Notes: generated by a model from the letters alone, not told the origin. Positions 35,228 to 44,022 are shown, counted from the first letter of the stretch. The stretch is DNA of 64,000 bases from Mucilaginibacter sp. JRF (GCF_015223065.1 NZ_JADFBY010000002.1:496001-560000); one strand, 5' to 3'. A program made the numbers and translations.

Positions 35228-35584
35228 TTATTCACCCGCATTGTGCTCTTTCAAAATATCATCTAAAATTTTAATGGCGTCGGCCTTTTTTATGGTTGAT
35301 CGTTCTGATTTGTCGTAGATCGACATCATTAATATTTGAATACCATCTTCAGTTTTCTGGAGATGGTAATACATAACCCTAAAGCCGCCTCTTTTACCAA
35401 CTCCTTTGCTCGGATCTGCCAGTCTTACTTTAAAAATATCATGACCATAGGCATCCCCTAAGTAAGGATTGTCCGTTAGGTTTTTAACAAGCTTGTCTAA
35501 GGATTCTTTTAACGATTTGTATTTCTTTGCTAAAGGCTTAACCTCCCTTTTAAAGGCGGCAGAAACGAAAACGGAATTATTCAT
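35228..35584 (-). CDS. RelE/ParE-superfamily toxin
   Basis: 118 residues. The strand-helix pattern FKREVKPLAKKYKSLKESLDKLV, KVRLADPS and GFRVMYYHLQ...ILMMSIYDKSERSTI matches RelE-like mRNA-targeting toxins, with basic residues around KGVGKRGGFRVMYY and a C-terminal DKSE segment. The gene overlaps the preceding small gene by 8 bases. Convergent with the M20 gene, six bases apart. Probably growth-inhibiting when unbalanced; not proven. Confidence 0.8.
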   Translation of the reverse strand: MNNSVFVSAAFKREVKPLAKKYKSLKESLDKLVKNLTDNPYLGDAYGHDIFKVRLADPSKGVGKRGGFRVMYYHLQKTEDGIQILMMSIYDKSERSTIKKADAIKILDDILKEHNAGE

Positions 35585-35798
35585 CCCACAGATCAGTATA
35601 TGGGGTTGCTGTGGTTTTGCCTGTTTTTATTTGCAGGGCTTCTTTGTATGATTCCTTTAAGAGCTCAAATTCTTTCTCAGAAAGATCGTGCTCATTTTCT
35701 AAATGGATCGAGGCACCGGCCTTTTTTGCCTCCTTGATAATGCCGGATATCGCAGCAGCGGTTGCGTTATCAGGAAATTCCATTATTAAAGTTGTCAT
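35577..35798 (-). CDS. Antitoxin partner of the RelE-type toxin
   Basis: 73 residues: an N-terminal strand-helix (MTTLIMEFPDNATAAAISGIIKE) and an acidic C-terminus (DLSEKEFELLKESYKE). No HTH or ribbon-helix-helix is obvious. It starts the operon and overlaps the toxin gene by 8 bases, the usual order for such pairs. The fold is not one I recognise among known antitoxins. Confidence 0.7.
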   Translation of the reverse strand: MTTLIMEFPDNATAAAISGIIKEAKKAGASIHLENEHDLSEKEFELLKESYKEALQIKTGKTTATPYTDLWDE

Positions 35799-35812
35799 TT
35801 CTATGCGATTAA

Positions 35813-35832
35813 GTACACTATATCAAATGTAC
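35813..35832 (-). promoter_or_regulatory. Candidate promoter/operator of the RelE-type module
   Basis: TACATTTG on the minus strand (35824-35831) is a -7 element. GTACA (35813-35817) and TGTAC (35828-35832) form an inverted repeat with a 10-base spacer that covers it, a position suited to antitoxin or complex autoregulation. Confidence 0.45.
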
Positions 35833-35914
35833 AAAATATTCTTTTTAAAGTTCACCTTACACTCATGCGTTCAAGCTACATTGTTTAGATTTATCGTGCA
35901 TAAAATATTAAGCT

Positions 35915-36493
35915 ATGAAGTTTAACCTGTCGCCCACGCTGCAAAATGCCAAAGTAATATTACGCCCCCTGCAACCGAGCGATGAGGCCGAACTGCAACC
36001 CATAGCCAATGATAAGGCATGTTGGATGTATAGCCCCACAGATCTTTCACAGCCCGGCGAACTACGTAAATACATAACCGAAGCCATTGCCGAACGCGAA
36101 GCGGGAACCTGTATGGTTTTCACCATTATTGATGTCGCCACCAACTGCATAGCAGGCACAACCCGCCTCGCCGAAATATCATGGCAGCACGAGCATGCCC
36201 ACCTGGGCTGGACGTGGATAGCCCCCGAGTTTCGCGGCACCGGCCTCAACAAAGCCATGAAGTTTGAGATATTGCGCTACGGCTTTGAAGTGCTCGGCCT
36301 CAACCGCATCCAACTCCGTGCCGATGAACGTAACATCCGCTCGTGCAAAGCCATAGCTGGTTTAGGTGCCAAGTATGAAGGCACCGTGAGGCAGCACTTA
36401 AAATTATACGATGGCTTTCTGCGGAGCTCTGCTTACTATAGTATTTTAAAGAGTGAGTGGGCTGATAGTCCGTTGTGGATGACTTCTATATAA
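35915..36493 (+). CDS. GNAT N-acetyltransferase, RimJ/RimL-like
   Basis: 192 residues. N-terminal KVILRPLQPSDEAELQPIA, the acetyl-CoA site around APEFRGTGLNKAMKFEIL, and the C-terminal IQLRADERNIRSCKAI and GAKYEGTVRQH are typical of RimJ/RimL relatives that acetylate protein N-termini or small amines. No signal peptide. It ends just before a repeat cluster. Substrate unknown. Confidence 0.85.
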   Translation: MKFNLSPTLQNAKVILRPLQPSDEAELQPIANDKACWMYSPTDLSQPGELRKYITEAIAEREAGTCMVFTIIDVATNCIAGTTRLAEISWQHEHAHLGWTWIAPEFRGTGLNKAMKFEILRYGFEVLGLNRIQLRADERNIRSCKAIAGLGAKYEGTVRQHLKLYDGFLRSSAYYSILKSEWADSPLWMTSI

Positions 36494-36534
36494 TCTCGTT
36501 ATTGCAATGACGCGTTTTTTATATTTACTCACCC

Positions 36535-36599
36535 TGTCATTTCGACGGAGGAGAAATCTGTACATGTTCATTAGTAAAGCGGGAGATTTCTCCTCGTAC
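36535..36599. repeat. Family-1 palindromic repeat (right arm truncated)
   Basis: TGTCATTTCGACGGAGGAG to GAGATTTCTCCTCGTAC, missing the outer right arm exactly as at 8106-8172, with a CT-rich hairpin starting at the break in both. Confidence 0.85.
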
Positions 36600-36658
36600 A
36601 CCCCCTCCTAAATCCTCCCCGAGGGGGAAGACTTTTATAAAAACTTCAAATAAAAAGC

Positions 36659-36940
36659 GCGTCGGCCTGGCAGAAAACCGGGCCAGGGAGTATGGCCTTG
36701 TGGGCGGAAGGTTTTTTCTGCCTTGACTTTTGGTTACTTTGTGTCTAAGACAAAGTAACTGGGCCCTGCGCCCAAGAGCAGACTGACGATAATTGTAAGC
36801 ACAACCTACTGAATAAAGCACAAACTCTTAATAAAGCATCGCCGGCTGCGCCCTGCCCGGTGAAAGGGTGTGCTTAGGCAGGTATTGTGCAGCTCCGGGC
36901 ATTTCTGATGCCGGTAGGAGAGGTTATTTAAGGGCTGTGC
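36659..36940 (+). repeat. Composite structured repeat, copy 2
   Basis: Core 1 (36659-36787, 129 bp) and core 2 (36841-36940, 100 bp), with a shorter and unrelated middle than copy 1. Core 1 differs from copies 1 and 3 at a handful of positions, mainly in hairpin loops and flanks. The perfect 10-bp stem GTTACTTTGT/ACAAAGTAAC is intact. Confidence 0.85.
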
Positions 36941-36956
36941 TTTTTTATTTTAATCT

Positions 36957-37037
36957 TGTCATTCCGAACGAGGTACGAGGAGGAATCTGTATACGTTCTA
37001 TAACAAAGCGACAGATTTCTCCTTCGTCGAAATGACA
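36957..37037. repeat. Family-1 palindromic repeat (variant)
   Basis: The left half reads TGTCATTCCGAACGAGGTACGAGGAGGAATCTG, in pieces matching the usual right arm, and the right half reads CAGATTTCTCCTTCGTCGAAATGACA. It follows composite copy 2 directly, as the copy at 8623 follows composite copy 1. Confidence 0.85.
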
Positions 37038-37068
37038 AAAATAATAGGAGAAAAGTTAGCCCAGACCA

Positions 37069-37143
37069 TGTCACCCAGAGCCTGTCGAAGGGCGATCGAG
37101 AGCCTTACCAAGAGGCGAGTGCTTCGACAAGCTCAGCATGACA
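37069..37143. repeat. Palindrome with TGTCGAAG/CTTCGACA arms
   Basis: AGCCTGTCGAAGGGC and GCTTCGACAAGCTCAGCATGACA are imperfect inverted partners with outer TGTCA/TGACA ends. Only one copy occurs in this window. Confidence 0.75.
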
Positions 37144-37298
37144 AAGCGGTAAGTCATAAAATCCGATACGTTTCTTAGTCTTTAATTCCCTCCCCACGGG
37201 AGGGCCAGGGAGGGGTTAACCATGCGATATGTTTTCATCACTCCACTTCCACAACAGCTCTATTTTTCAATATCAGCACTATTATTAAACCCCTGTTT

Positions 37299-37700
37299 CT
37301 ACCATGTACCGTCGGGAGAAAACAAAAAATCAATAGGTGTATCTATTTCATAAAGCCATTGATGACCTGCTTCAGCTTCTACACAAAATGGTTCTAAAAG
37401 GTTGACCATGTTTTCATATCCACCTTTAGTTAAATCACAAATAAAATCAGCTTCATCAACCGCTATTATGCCTGTATCAGTATCAGACAAATGCAGGGTT
37501 AGATCACAATTAAAGTGTTCAATGAATTTAAGCTGTGATAACTTAAGGTCTTCGCCACGTTGAATGATCACACTTGTTATTTCTTGTCTTAAAGCATCTG
37601 CTTGTAAGCTATCAAAATCATATAATCTTATCAGTTGATCGGTTACAACTTGCGGGAATTTTCCACCGTCGCTTACATCATTTAAGAATTCAAGTTTCAT
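37299..37700 (-). CDS. Hypothetical protein, 133 aa
   Basis: Starts at MKLEFLNDVSDGGKFP (ATG 37700); a longer reading to 37739 seems unlikely. The protein is acidic and soluble, with LIRLYDFDSLQADALRQEI and DEADFICDLTKGGYENM. Its small size and acidity resemble immunity-type proteins, but I cannot name a family. It lies alone next to the repeat cluster. Confidence 0.6.
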   Translation of the reverse strand: MKLEFLNDVSDGGKFPQVVTDQLIRLYDFDSLQADALRQEITSVIIQRGEDLKLSQLKFIEHFNCDLTLHLSDTDTGIIAVDEADFICDLTKGGYENMVNLLEPFCVEAEAGHQWLYEIDTPIDFLFSPDGTW

Positions 37701-37802
37701 GATTGTATTTTTATATTTAAATCTGACCAAACCCGACACCTTATCACCAAAATAAAAACATTTTCCCGCCCGTGCTGCTTATCATTTACATAAACCAACG
37801 TT

Positions 37803-38012
37803 ATGAACAGAGTTACCGGAATTATATTGATAGTTATAGGCGCAGCCATGCTGATATGGACAGGATTTACCTATACTAAGAAAGAGAAACTGATTGATGC
37901 GGGGCCGATTCAGGTATCGGCAGATAAAGAGAAAACCGTAAGCTGGCCGCCGTATCTTGGTGGGGTGTTGCTGGTGGGCGGCATTGTTATTGTAGCTACT
38001 TCTAAAAAGTAA
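37803..38012 (+). CDS. Small two-pass membrane protein
   Basis: 69 residues. Segments at about 5-22 (TGIILIVIGAAMLIWTGF) and 50-65 (LGGVLLVGGIVIVATS) flank a polar loop containing KKEKLIDAGPIQVSADKEK. Proteins of this shape are common in Bacteroidota and uncharacterised. A strong terminator follows. Confidence 0.65.
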   Translation: MNRVTGIILIVIGAAMLIWTGFTYTKKEKLIDAGPIQVSADKEKTVSWPPYLGGVLLVGGIVIVATSKK

Positions 38013-38030
38013 TATGCTATCTTTTTTTAA

Positions 38031-38067
38031 CCAGCAAAGGCACCTCGTAATTGGGTGCCTTTGCTGG
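38031..38067. terminator. Bidirectional intrinsic terminator
   Basis: CCAGCAAAGGCACC and GGTGCCTTTGCTGG form a 14-bp stem around TCGTAATTG-type loop bases, between the convergent small membrane protein and M28 genes. Confidence 0.85.
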
Positions 38068-38090
38068 TTGGTATAAAAAGTAAAATAATG

Positions 38091-39671
38091 TTAATCTAAA
38101 CCACCACGACGCGTTGGCGAGGTTTGCTCAGGCCACTTAGCCTGTTCGCCGGTGCGTGGGTTAATTGGCATAACACTTTTTTCGTTAGATGTTTTAGCCG
38201 GATCTTCGCTGGCCAGGTAGGCCAATATGGCGGCCAGCATGGCGTTGTTGCGCAAATCGTCGAACACTATCTTATCATACGTATCGCGGTTGGTGTGCCA
38301 GGTATAGTTACCGTACGACCAGCTGTTCGAGCTCAGCGAAAATGCCGGAGCACCTGCCGCTACGAAAGAGGCAAAATCAGACCCACCACGGCCAGGCGCA
38401 CCCGGGAACGAGGTTTCAATTTGGGTACGGATGCTATCAGGCACCTTGCTCAGCCAGCGGCCCAGGTAATCATAAGCATTCAGGAAACCCTGACCGCTTA
38501 GGTTAACCACACGGCCGGTACCGTTATCCTGGTTAAATACGGCTTGTATGTTCTTTACAATCTCCGGGTGATCCTCAACAAAAGCTTTTGAACCGTTCAA
38601 ACCCTGCTCCTCGCTGCCCCAGTGCCCTACCAAAATGGTACGCTTAGGGTTTGGATATATCTTTTTCAGAATGCGCATGGCCTCCATCATGGTCAGTGTG
38701 CCGGTACCGTTATCGGTAGCGCCGGTGCCGCCATCCCACGAGTCGAAGTGGGCCGACAGGATCACGTATTCGTTAGGTTTCTCGCTACCTTTAATTTCGG
38801 CAATGGTGTTAAAGGTTGGCACTACGCCATTTTCTTTTGATTCGGTTTGTACGCGGATCTTCGGTTTATGGCCCGATTCTATCAAACGGTACAGCAAACC
38901 ATAATCCTCAAGCGCTACATCAATAGTAGGCACTTTTTTGGTGTAGGCGCCAAATATTTTATCAACCCCAAAACCTGCCGACCAGTTGTTGATCACCACA
39001 CCGGCGGCACCTGCTTTTTCTAAAGCCAATGGCAGGGTACGGCCATTGTAGCCGGTTTTGCGTATGCGGGCTGCCCATGCCTCGGTTTGGGCGGTACGCT
39101 CTTTCTTCATTTTCTCGAATGATTCGGGCGTGGCAAATTCCTTCCAGTTATAATCGGGGCGGCCGGTTGGCTGTACCATTGATATTAAAACAAATTTGCC
39201 CTTAACGGCAGGTAACCACTTTTTAAACTCAACGGAGTCGGCCACATCAGGTATGATCACCAGTTCGGCAGTAACGCTCTTTTTCATGCCGGGGCTCCAG
39301 GCTAACTGGGTAGCCTCAAGGGTATGCACTCGTGGCGATATCATATCAATGTGCGATATGCCGCGCTCCCAGCCGCGCCACTCGCCCCACTTTTCGTTAC
39401 GGGCGGCAACGCCCCAGCTTTTGTACTTTTCAACCGCCCAGTTGTTCGCTTGCTGCATTTGCGACGTGCCTACCAGGCGCGGGCCTACAACATCAAGCAA
39501 TTCGTGGGCAAGATTTTTAAGCTGTGAGTTTTCGTTAGCTTCTTTTACAATGTTATCTACTACGGCATCCTTGGTTTGCGCGTAGGCACCATAATTACTT
39601 AAGGCACCCGAGATTAACAATGCGGCCGCGAGGGTTTGGGCCGGTTTTAAATAAAGGTCAGTCAGTTTCAT
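38091..39671 (-). CDS. Secreted M28 family zinc aminopeptidase
   Basis: 526 residues with a signal peptide (to about residue 31, NYGAYAQ). A PA-like insert is seen near AGAAGVVINNW. The M28 core has LSAHFDSWDGG (His, Asp), ATDNGTGTL (bridging Asp), GHWGSEEQGLNGS (Glu pair) and a C-terminal TWHTNRDTYDK (His). All zinc ligands appear present. It probably trims peptides in the periplasm or outside. The C-terminus (PTRRGGLD) has no T9SS domain. Confidence 0.85.
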   Translation of the reverse strand: MKLTDLYLKPAQTLAAALLISGALSNYGAYAQTKDAVVDNIVKEANENSQLKNLAHELLDVVGPRLVGTSQMQQANNWAVEKYKSWGVAARNEKWGEWRGWERGISHIDMISPRVHTLEATQLAWSPGMKKSVTAELVIIPDVADSVEFKKWLPAVKGKFVLISMVQPTGRPDYNWKEFATPESFEKMKKERTAQTEAWAARIRKTGYNGRTLPLALEKAGAAGVVINNWSAGFGVDKIFGAYTKKVPTIDVALEDYGLLYRLIESGHKPKIRVQTESKENGVVPTFNTIAEIKGSEKPNEYVILSAHFDSWDGGTGATDNGTGTLTMMEAMRILKKIYPNPKRTILVGHWGSEEQGLNGSKAFVEDHPEIVKNIQAVFNQDNGTGRVVNLSGQGFLNAYDYLGRWLSKVPDSIRTQIETSFPGAPGRGGSDFASFVAAGAPAFSLSSNSWSYGNYTWHTNRDTYDKIVFDDLRNNAMLAAILAYLASEDPAKTSNEKSVMPINPRTGEQAKWPEQTSPTRRGGLD

Positions 39672-39735
39672 GCCGTTAATTTATGAAAGATTAAAAACAC
39701 CCCGAACATGCAACAGGTATTTTACCAAAAAAAAT

Positions 39736-39755
39736 GCCCTCCGTTTCCGGAGGGC
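39736..39755 (-). terminator. Intrinsic terminator for the zinc-ribbon gene
   Basis: GCCCTCCG and CGGAGGGC form an 8-bp stem with a 4-base loop. The A run at 39726-39733 is a T run on the minus strand. Confidence 0.75.
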
Positions 39756-39821
39756 TCCCACATTAAAACCGTATAAAGAACGGGTACCTAAGTTTATAAA
39801 GATGGTTTTAATAACATTATA

Positions 39822-40022
39822 CTATGTTGTCTTGTAGAATTTCTTGAAACATTTTGTACACATATAGTGCTTCTTATTTTCTGAAAAAAGCATTTTTACT
39901 ATTGTACCACGCGGTATACGTTCACACTGTTCATTACTGCAACGCGGGCATTTAACAATAGCTTTTGGTTTAGGGGCAGTAACCATACTCGTTAAATTTT
40001 GCTCGTTAATTAAAATATTCAT
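39822..40022 (-). CDS. Small zinc-ribbon protein
   Basis: 66 residues with CPRC (residues 25-28) and CTKC (about 55-58) pairs, spaced as a zinc ribbon, in a basic context (PRGTIVKMLFSENKKHYMCTKCFKKFYKTT in parts). It may bind nucleic acid or protein. It is downstream of the hybrid sensor gene on the same strand, with 161 bp between them that include a direct repeat. Confidence 0.6.
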   Translation of the reverse strand: MNILINEQNLTSMVTAPKPKAIVKCPRCSNEQCERIPRGTIVKMLFSENKKHYMCTKCFKKFYKTT

Positions 40023-40058
40023 GATGGGGGGTCAATAGTTTCGTTGTTCCAAAAGTGT

Positions 40059-40129
40059 GCAATTACACAGTAACAAAACGGACATTTAGCTTGACAAAGC
40101 TGCCAATTGAGCAAATAACAAAACGGACA
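40059..40129. repeat. Direct repeat TAACAAAACGGACA, 45 bp apart
   Basis: The 14-base word is identical at 40071-40084 and 40116-40129. Each copy is preceded by a CAATT-containing word (GCAATTACACAG and CCAATTGAGCAAA), so the repeated unit is about 26 bp. It lies upstream of the zinc-ribbon gene and directly downstream of the hybrid sensor; the AraC-type output domain binds paired direct repeats, so this may be a binding site. Confidence 0.6.
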
Positions 40130-40183
40130 AGAAAAATTTAACTACCAATAAATCAACTAAAAAGAAAACAGACAGGTTGTAAA

Positions 40184-42988
40184 CTACAGCAGTTCGTTAA
40201 CATCCCGGCCATAGTGGGCCTTAAAAAGTTTGGAGAAATAGGCAGGAGTATCAAAACCGGCCACGTACGAAATTTCGGCAACAGTGCGATATTTCCCACT
40301 CTCAATAGCCTCGCGGGCTATTTGTAAACGTATGGCACGTATGTATTTGTTAGGTGTAAGGCCCGTAATAGCCTTAATACGCCGGTTCAACTGCCGCTCG
40401 CTGATGGATAACTCGTAGCTCAGCATAGCAATATTCAGATCGGTTTTACCCACATGCCTTCGTATAAGCGCTTCCAGTTCGGCAAGCCAGGCCAGGTCAG
40501 CAGGTGATGATGTTACTTCATCGGCTTCGTCCTCATCCTCATCCGGCTCATCCCCGCTTACAACAGCTACGGCTATCTCACGGCTCAGCACGTTGCTCAG
40601 CAAGTTAGCTACCCGCGCAAGCAATTCAGGACTCAAGAATGGTTTGGTGATATAATCGTCAACCCCAATATTTAAAGCCTTCAGTTTGTTTGAGGCATCG
40701 GCAAGGGCGGTTAACATTACCACCGGTATGCGATAATAGGTGCTATGTTTTTTAAGCCGTTCGAGCAATTCAAAACCATCCATCACGGGCATCATCACGT
40801 CCGACACGATCAGGTCCGGCGGTTGCGGCATTGCTTCCAGTTTCTCTAATGCCTCGGCGCCATTGTTAACCGTAACCACATGGTATATGGGTTTTAATAT
40901 GGAGGTAATATAGTACGCCATCTCGGCATGATCCTCAACCACCATAACCGTGTAAATGGCATTCAGCGTAGCCAGTACGTCCTGCTGGGTGGTATTGGCT
41001 TCTTCTTCGGGCAACAAAGGCGTTTCATCCAGTATGGTCAGCGGTAAATTTATCCGGAACACCACGCCACGCCCCCAGTCATTCTCTATCTCGATGGAGC
41101 CGCCAAGCAACTCGGTAAACTCGCGCGATATGGCCAAGCCTATGCCTGTACCACCCTCGGCAGTACCTTTGCCGCCTTGATAGTAGCGGTCAAAAATATG
41201 CCCCAGATCATCAGGGTGTATACCTGTACCCGTGTTGGCTACGGTAAACTCAAAATTACCGGCCTTTTCTTTGGCGTTTATGTAGATAGCACCCTGAGCA
41301 GGGGTGAACTTAACCGCGTTTGATATCAGGTTGTTGATCACCTTTTCCAGTTTTTCGCGGTCAACCTCAACAATCAGCTTATCATCAATATTGCAAATTA
41401 TAGAATAACGTATCTGCCGGTGCTCGGCCGCGGCCGAAAAGCCCTGGTACAGCATACGCACAAAAGGCAACAGCTGTATCTTTTGCAATCGTACCGGCAG
41501 GTTTCCGGCCTCTATCTTACCCAGATCGAGCAACTCATTTACCATGCCCAGCAGTTTTTTGCTGTTACGCCAAACGGTATCCAGGTGTACCTTGCGCTTT
41601 TCCTCACTCAATATTTCCTGGCTAACCAGTACATCAAGCGGCCCCATAATAAGGGTAAGCGGCGTTCGGAGTTCATGGCTTATATTGGCAAAAAAGCTGG
41701 TTTTCATGGCATCGAGCCGGGCAAGCTGCTGGTGTTCCTTGCCCAGCATCATGGTTTCGCGCTGCCGCTTGTAGTAGTACCAGCGGTAAGCTATTATCAA
41801 ACCAATTACAATAATTACCGCTATAATAATGCTGAAGTTACGCTGCTGGGTAGCCATTTTTGATTTAGCTTCCTCAACCAGTAAACGCTTATCCAGCTTA
41901 TATTTCTCATTAAGTTCGGCCGAGGCATTGGTGAGGCCGAGGTTGGTGATGGTATCGCTCAGGTTACGATATAGCTTATAGTATTTAAATGCCTGCTTGT
42001 AATCCTTCAACCCTTCGTAAGCATCACTTAAACGGTTGTAGATGTTGCGCTGCATCATGCGGCTGGTTTGCGCGTCAGATTGTATGGCCAGCGCCCGGTT
42101 TGACAGATCGATACTTTCACGGTACCTGCCCTGGTCGTTCCGTAGGGTGGCCAGTTCGTTAAGCGCGTGCTTTTCAATCGTCGGGAAGTTTTCTCGGTGC
42201 GATAGATCGATAGCTTGTAATAGTACCTTGCTTGCCCTGTCATACCGTTTCTGCATCTCGTAAAGGCGACCGAGGTTACTGAGGTAGCGCGCTTTTTCAA
42301 ACACGCTAAGTTTACTCACGTAAGGCTCATTCAATATCACCTCCATATTTTCAACCGCCTTGGCAATGTTGTAGGTTGACTGAAAATTGCTTTGCGAATA
42401 TATGTTTGACAGGGTACTAAGCGTGGTAATGTACATGGCCGTATCCTTCGAGGCCTTCATATCGGCAGCGGCTGTTTGCGCATGATTGAGCGCCTGCGAC
42501 GGCCGATCCATCGAACGATAAATATCGGCAATACAAATATGGCACTCGGCGCTCAGGCGTTTCCATCCGTGCAGTTCGGCTTGTTTTAAGGCTTTAAAGG
42601 CTATCTTCAGCGCGTCAAACTCCTTATTGTGCCTGCTTTGCATGTAGGCTATCATAGTAGCCGATTTAATATAGATAACCGAATCGGTAGATTTGACAAG
42701 AACATGGGCCTTGCGTGCCAGATCAAGCGCCTTAAGTTCGTCGCCATTCATATACACCCTGAACGATTTGCCATAAAGCGCCCTCGCCTGATATACATTA
42801 TCCTTTCGCAGTTTGCCAACCTCTATCTGCTCATCGGCATATAGCATGGCCGAATCATTATCCTTAATGGTTTTGATTTTTTTAACGAGGCTGTCAACAG
42901 GTAGCTGCGCAATAGCGCCCCCATGTACAAAGATCAGCAGGATGATTGTAACAGTTAAATAAATTAGGGAAGTAAAGCGATTATTCAC
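40184..42988 (-). CDS. Hybrid two-component sensor with AraC output domain
   Basis: 934 residues. N-terminal signal/anchor segment, TPR-like repeats across about 30-370 (for example ALYGKSFRVYMNGDELKALDLARKAH in part), one transmembrane helix (IIIAVIIVIGLIIAYRW), HisKA (FFANISHELRTPL), HATPase_c (NNLISNAVKFTP; GGTGIGLAIS), a receiver (VSDVMMPVMDGFE with the Asp acceptor; TKPFLSP) and a C-terminal AraC HTH (EISYVAGFDTPAYFSKLFK). The TPR region is the presumed periplasmic sensor. Ligand and regulon are unknown. Confidence 0.9.
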   Translation of the reverse strand: MNNRFTSLIYLTVTIILLIFVHGGAIAQLPVDSLVKKIKTIKDNDSAMLYADEQIEVGKLRKDNVYQARALYGKSFRVYMNGDELKALDLARKAHVLVKSTDSVIYIKSATMIAYMQSRHNKEFDALKIAFKALKQAELHGWKRLSAECHICIADIYRSMDRPSQALNHAQTAAADMKASKDTAMYITTLSTLSNIYSQSNFQSTYNIAKAVENMEVILNEPYVSKLSVFEKARYLSNLGRLYEMQKRYDRASKVLLQAIDLSHRENFPTIEKHALNELATLRNDQGRYRESIDLSNRALAIQSDAQTSRMMQRNIYNRLSDAYEGLKDYKQAFKYYKLYRNLSDTITNLGLTNASAELNEKYKLDKRLLVEEAKSKMATQQRNFSIIIAVIIVIGLIIAYRWYYYKRQRETMMLGKEHQQLARLDAMKTSFFANISHELRTPLTLIMGPLDVLVSQEILSEEKRKVHLDTVWRNSKKLLGMVNELLDLGKIEAGNLPVRLQKIQLLPFVRMLYQGFSAAAEHRQIRYSIICNIDDKLIVEVDREKLEKVINNLISNAVKFTPAQGAIYINAKEKAGNFEFTVANTGTGIHPDDLGHIFDRYYQGGKGTAEGGTGIGLAISREFTELLGGSIEIENDWGRGVVFRINLPLTILDETPLLPEEEANTTQQDVLATLNAIYTVMVVEDHAEMAYYITSILKPIYHVVTVNNGAEALEKLEAMPQPPDLIVSDVMMPVMDGFELLERLKKHSTYYRIPVVMLTALADASNKLKALNIGVDDYITKPFLSPELLARVANLLSNVLSREIAVAVVSGDEPDEDEDEADEVTSSPADLAWLAELEALIRRHVGKTDLNIAMLSYELSISERQLNRRIKAITGLTPNKYIRAIRLQIAREAIESGKYRTVAEISYVAGFDTPAYFSKLFKAHYGRDVNELL

Positions 42989-43155
42989 AGCTATTTGCTA
43001 CTAAAATACAAATAAAAGGAGTAAAACGTTATGAATTTTGTGTTAAAAATAAACTTTCATTTAAATGTTCATAATTTAACGTGCGGTTAAATTAATTCCC
43101 AATAATTGATGGTCATTACCAGTGTGTTATAGAATGTTTAGTAGTTTTGGCAACA

Positions 43156-43959
43156 ATGAGCAATAATTACAGCATAAGTATTTTGGGCTGCGGCTGGTAC
43201 GGGCTTGCATTGGGGCGGTTATTAGCAAGCAAGGGCTTTGAGGTTAAGGGATCAACTACCTCGGCAAATAAAATGACCACGATAGAGGCTAACGGCATCA
43301 AACCATATTTAATAAACTTTGATACCGAAGGCACCGAATCCGATGCTGATTTTTTTAACACCGATGTGCTTTTCATCTCCATACCACCAAAGGTAAAAAG
43401 CGGCGGCGCGCACGAGTATCCCGCACGGATACAGCAAATTGTGAATACTGTTAATGCAAGCCCTGTAAAACATGTAATCTACATCAGTTCAACCGGGGTT
43501 TATGGCGATAACAATAAGGTAGTTACCGAACTTGATTTCCCCGGCCCGACAACAGAATCGGGAAAGGTGTTGTTAGCAGTAGAGGAATTATTGAAAGCGC
43601 AAACCCAGTTTGATACCACCATCATTCGTTTTGGCGGCCTATTTGGACCGGAACGTAACGCGGGTAGATTTTTTGCCGGTAAAAAGGATATACCTAACGG
43701 ACAAGCGCCGGTGAACATGATCCACCTGGATGATTGCATTGGTTTGAGCCAGGTGATATTAGATAAAAAAGCTTTCGGGCATACATTCAATGCCTGCTCG
43801 CCGCAGCATCCGCAAAAGGCAAATTTTTACACTAAAGCAGCCGAAACATCGGGATTGCCCAAACCTGAATTTTTAGATGAGCTGAATGAATGGAAACAGG
43901 TGGATAGCGTAAATGTACCCCAACTGTTAAACTATACTTTTGTACACAACCTGATATAA
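43156..43959 (+). CDS. SDR-type NAD(P)-dependent epimerase/oxidoreductase (YeeZ-like)
   Basis: 267 residues from the ATG at 43156. The dinucleotide motif ILGCGWYGLALGRLLA (about 8-23) and ISSTGVYGDN (about 110-119) mark an extended SDR related to YeeZ. The active-site Tyr is likely in STGVYG. Substrate unknown. A TAGTTTTG -7 element at 43142-43149 would start transcription almost at the ATG, suggesting a very short leader. A terminator follows. Confidence 0.75.
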   Translation: MSNNYSISILGCGWYGLALGRLLASKGFEVKGSTTSANKMTTIEANGIKPYLINFDTEGTESDADFFNTDVLFISIPPKVKSGGAHEYPARIQQIVNTVNASPVKHVIYISSTGVYGDNNKVVTELDFPGPTTESGKVLLAVEELLKAQTQFDTTIIRFGGLFGPERNAGRFFAGKKDIPNGQAPVNMIHLDDCIGLSQVILDKKAFGHTFNACSPQHPQKANFYTKAAETSGLPKPEFLDELNEWKQVDSVNVPQLLNYTFVHNLI

Positions 43960-43963
43960 AACA

Positions 43964-43992
43964 GAAAGCGGGCTTTCGCCCGCTCTCTTTCT
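43964..43992 (+). terminator. Intrinsic terminator after the SDR gene
   Basis: AGCGGGC and GCCCGCT pair around TTTC, extended by GAAA/TTTC, with a T-rich flank. Confidence 0.8.
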
Positions 43993-44022
43993 CACTAAAC
44001 ATAATCAATCTACCACATCAAA

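Larger units (their letters stand above)
36494..37298. other. Second gene-free repeat cluster
   Basis: In order: a collapsed family-2 palindrome (CGTTATTGCAATGACGCG, from 36498), a truncated family-1 palindrome (36535-36599), a CT hairpin (36600-36630), the composite repeat (36659-36940), a family-1 variant (36957-37037), a further palindrome (37069-37143), and a CT hairpin (37186-37217). No gene is convincing here. The module order closely parallels the 7980-8994 cluster. Confidence 0.8.
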
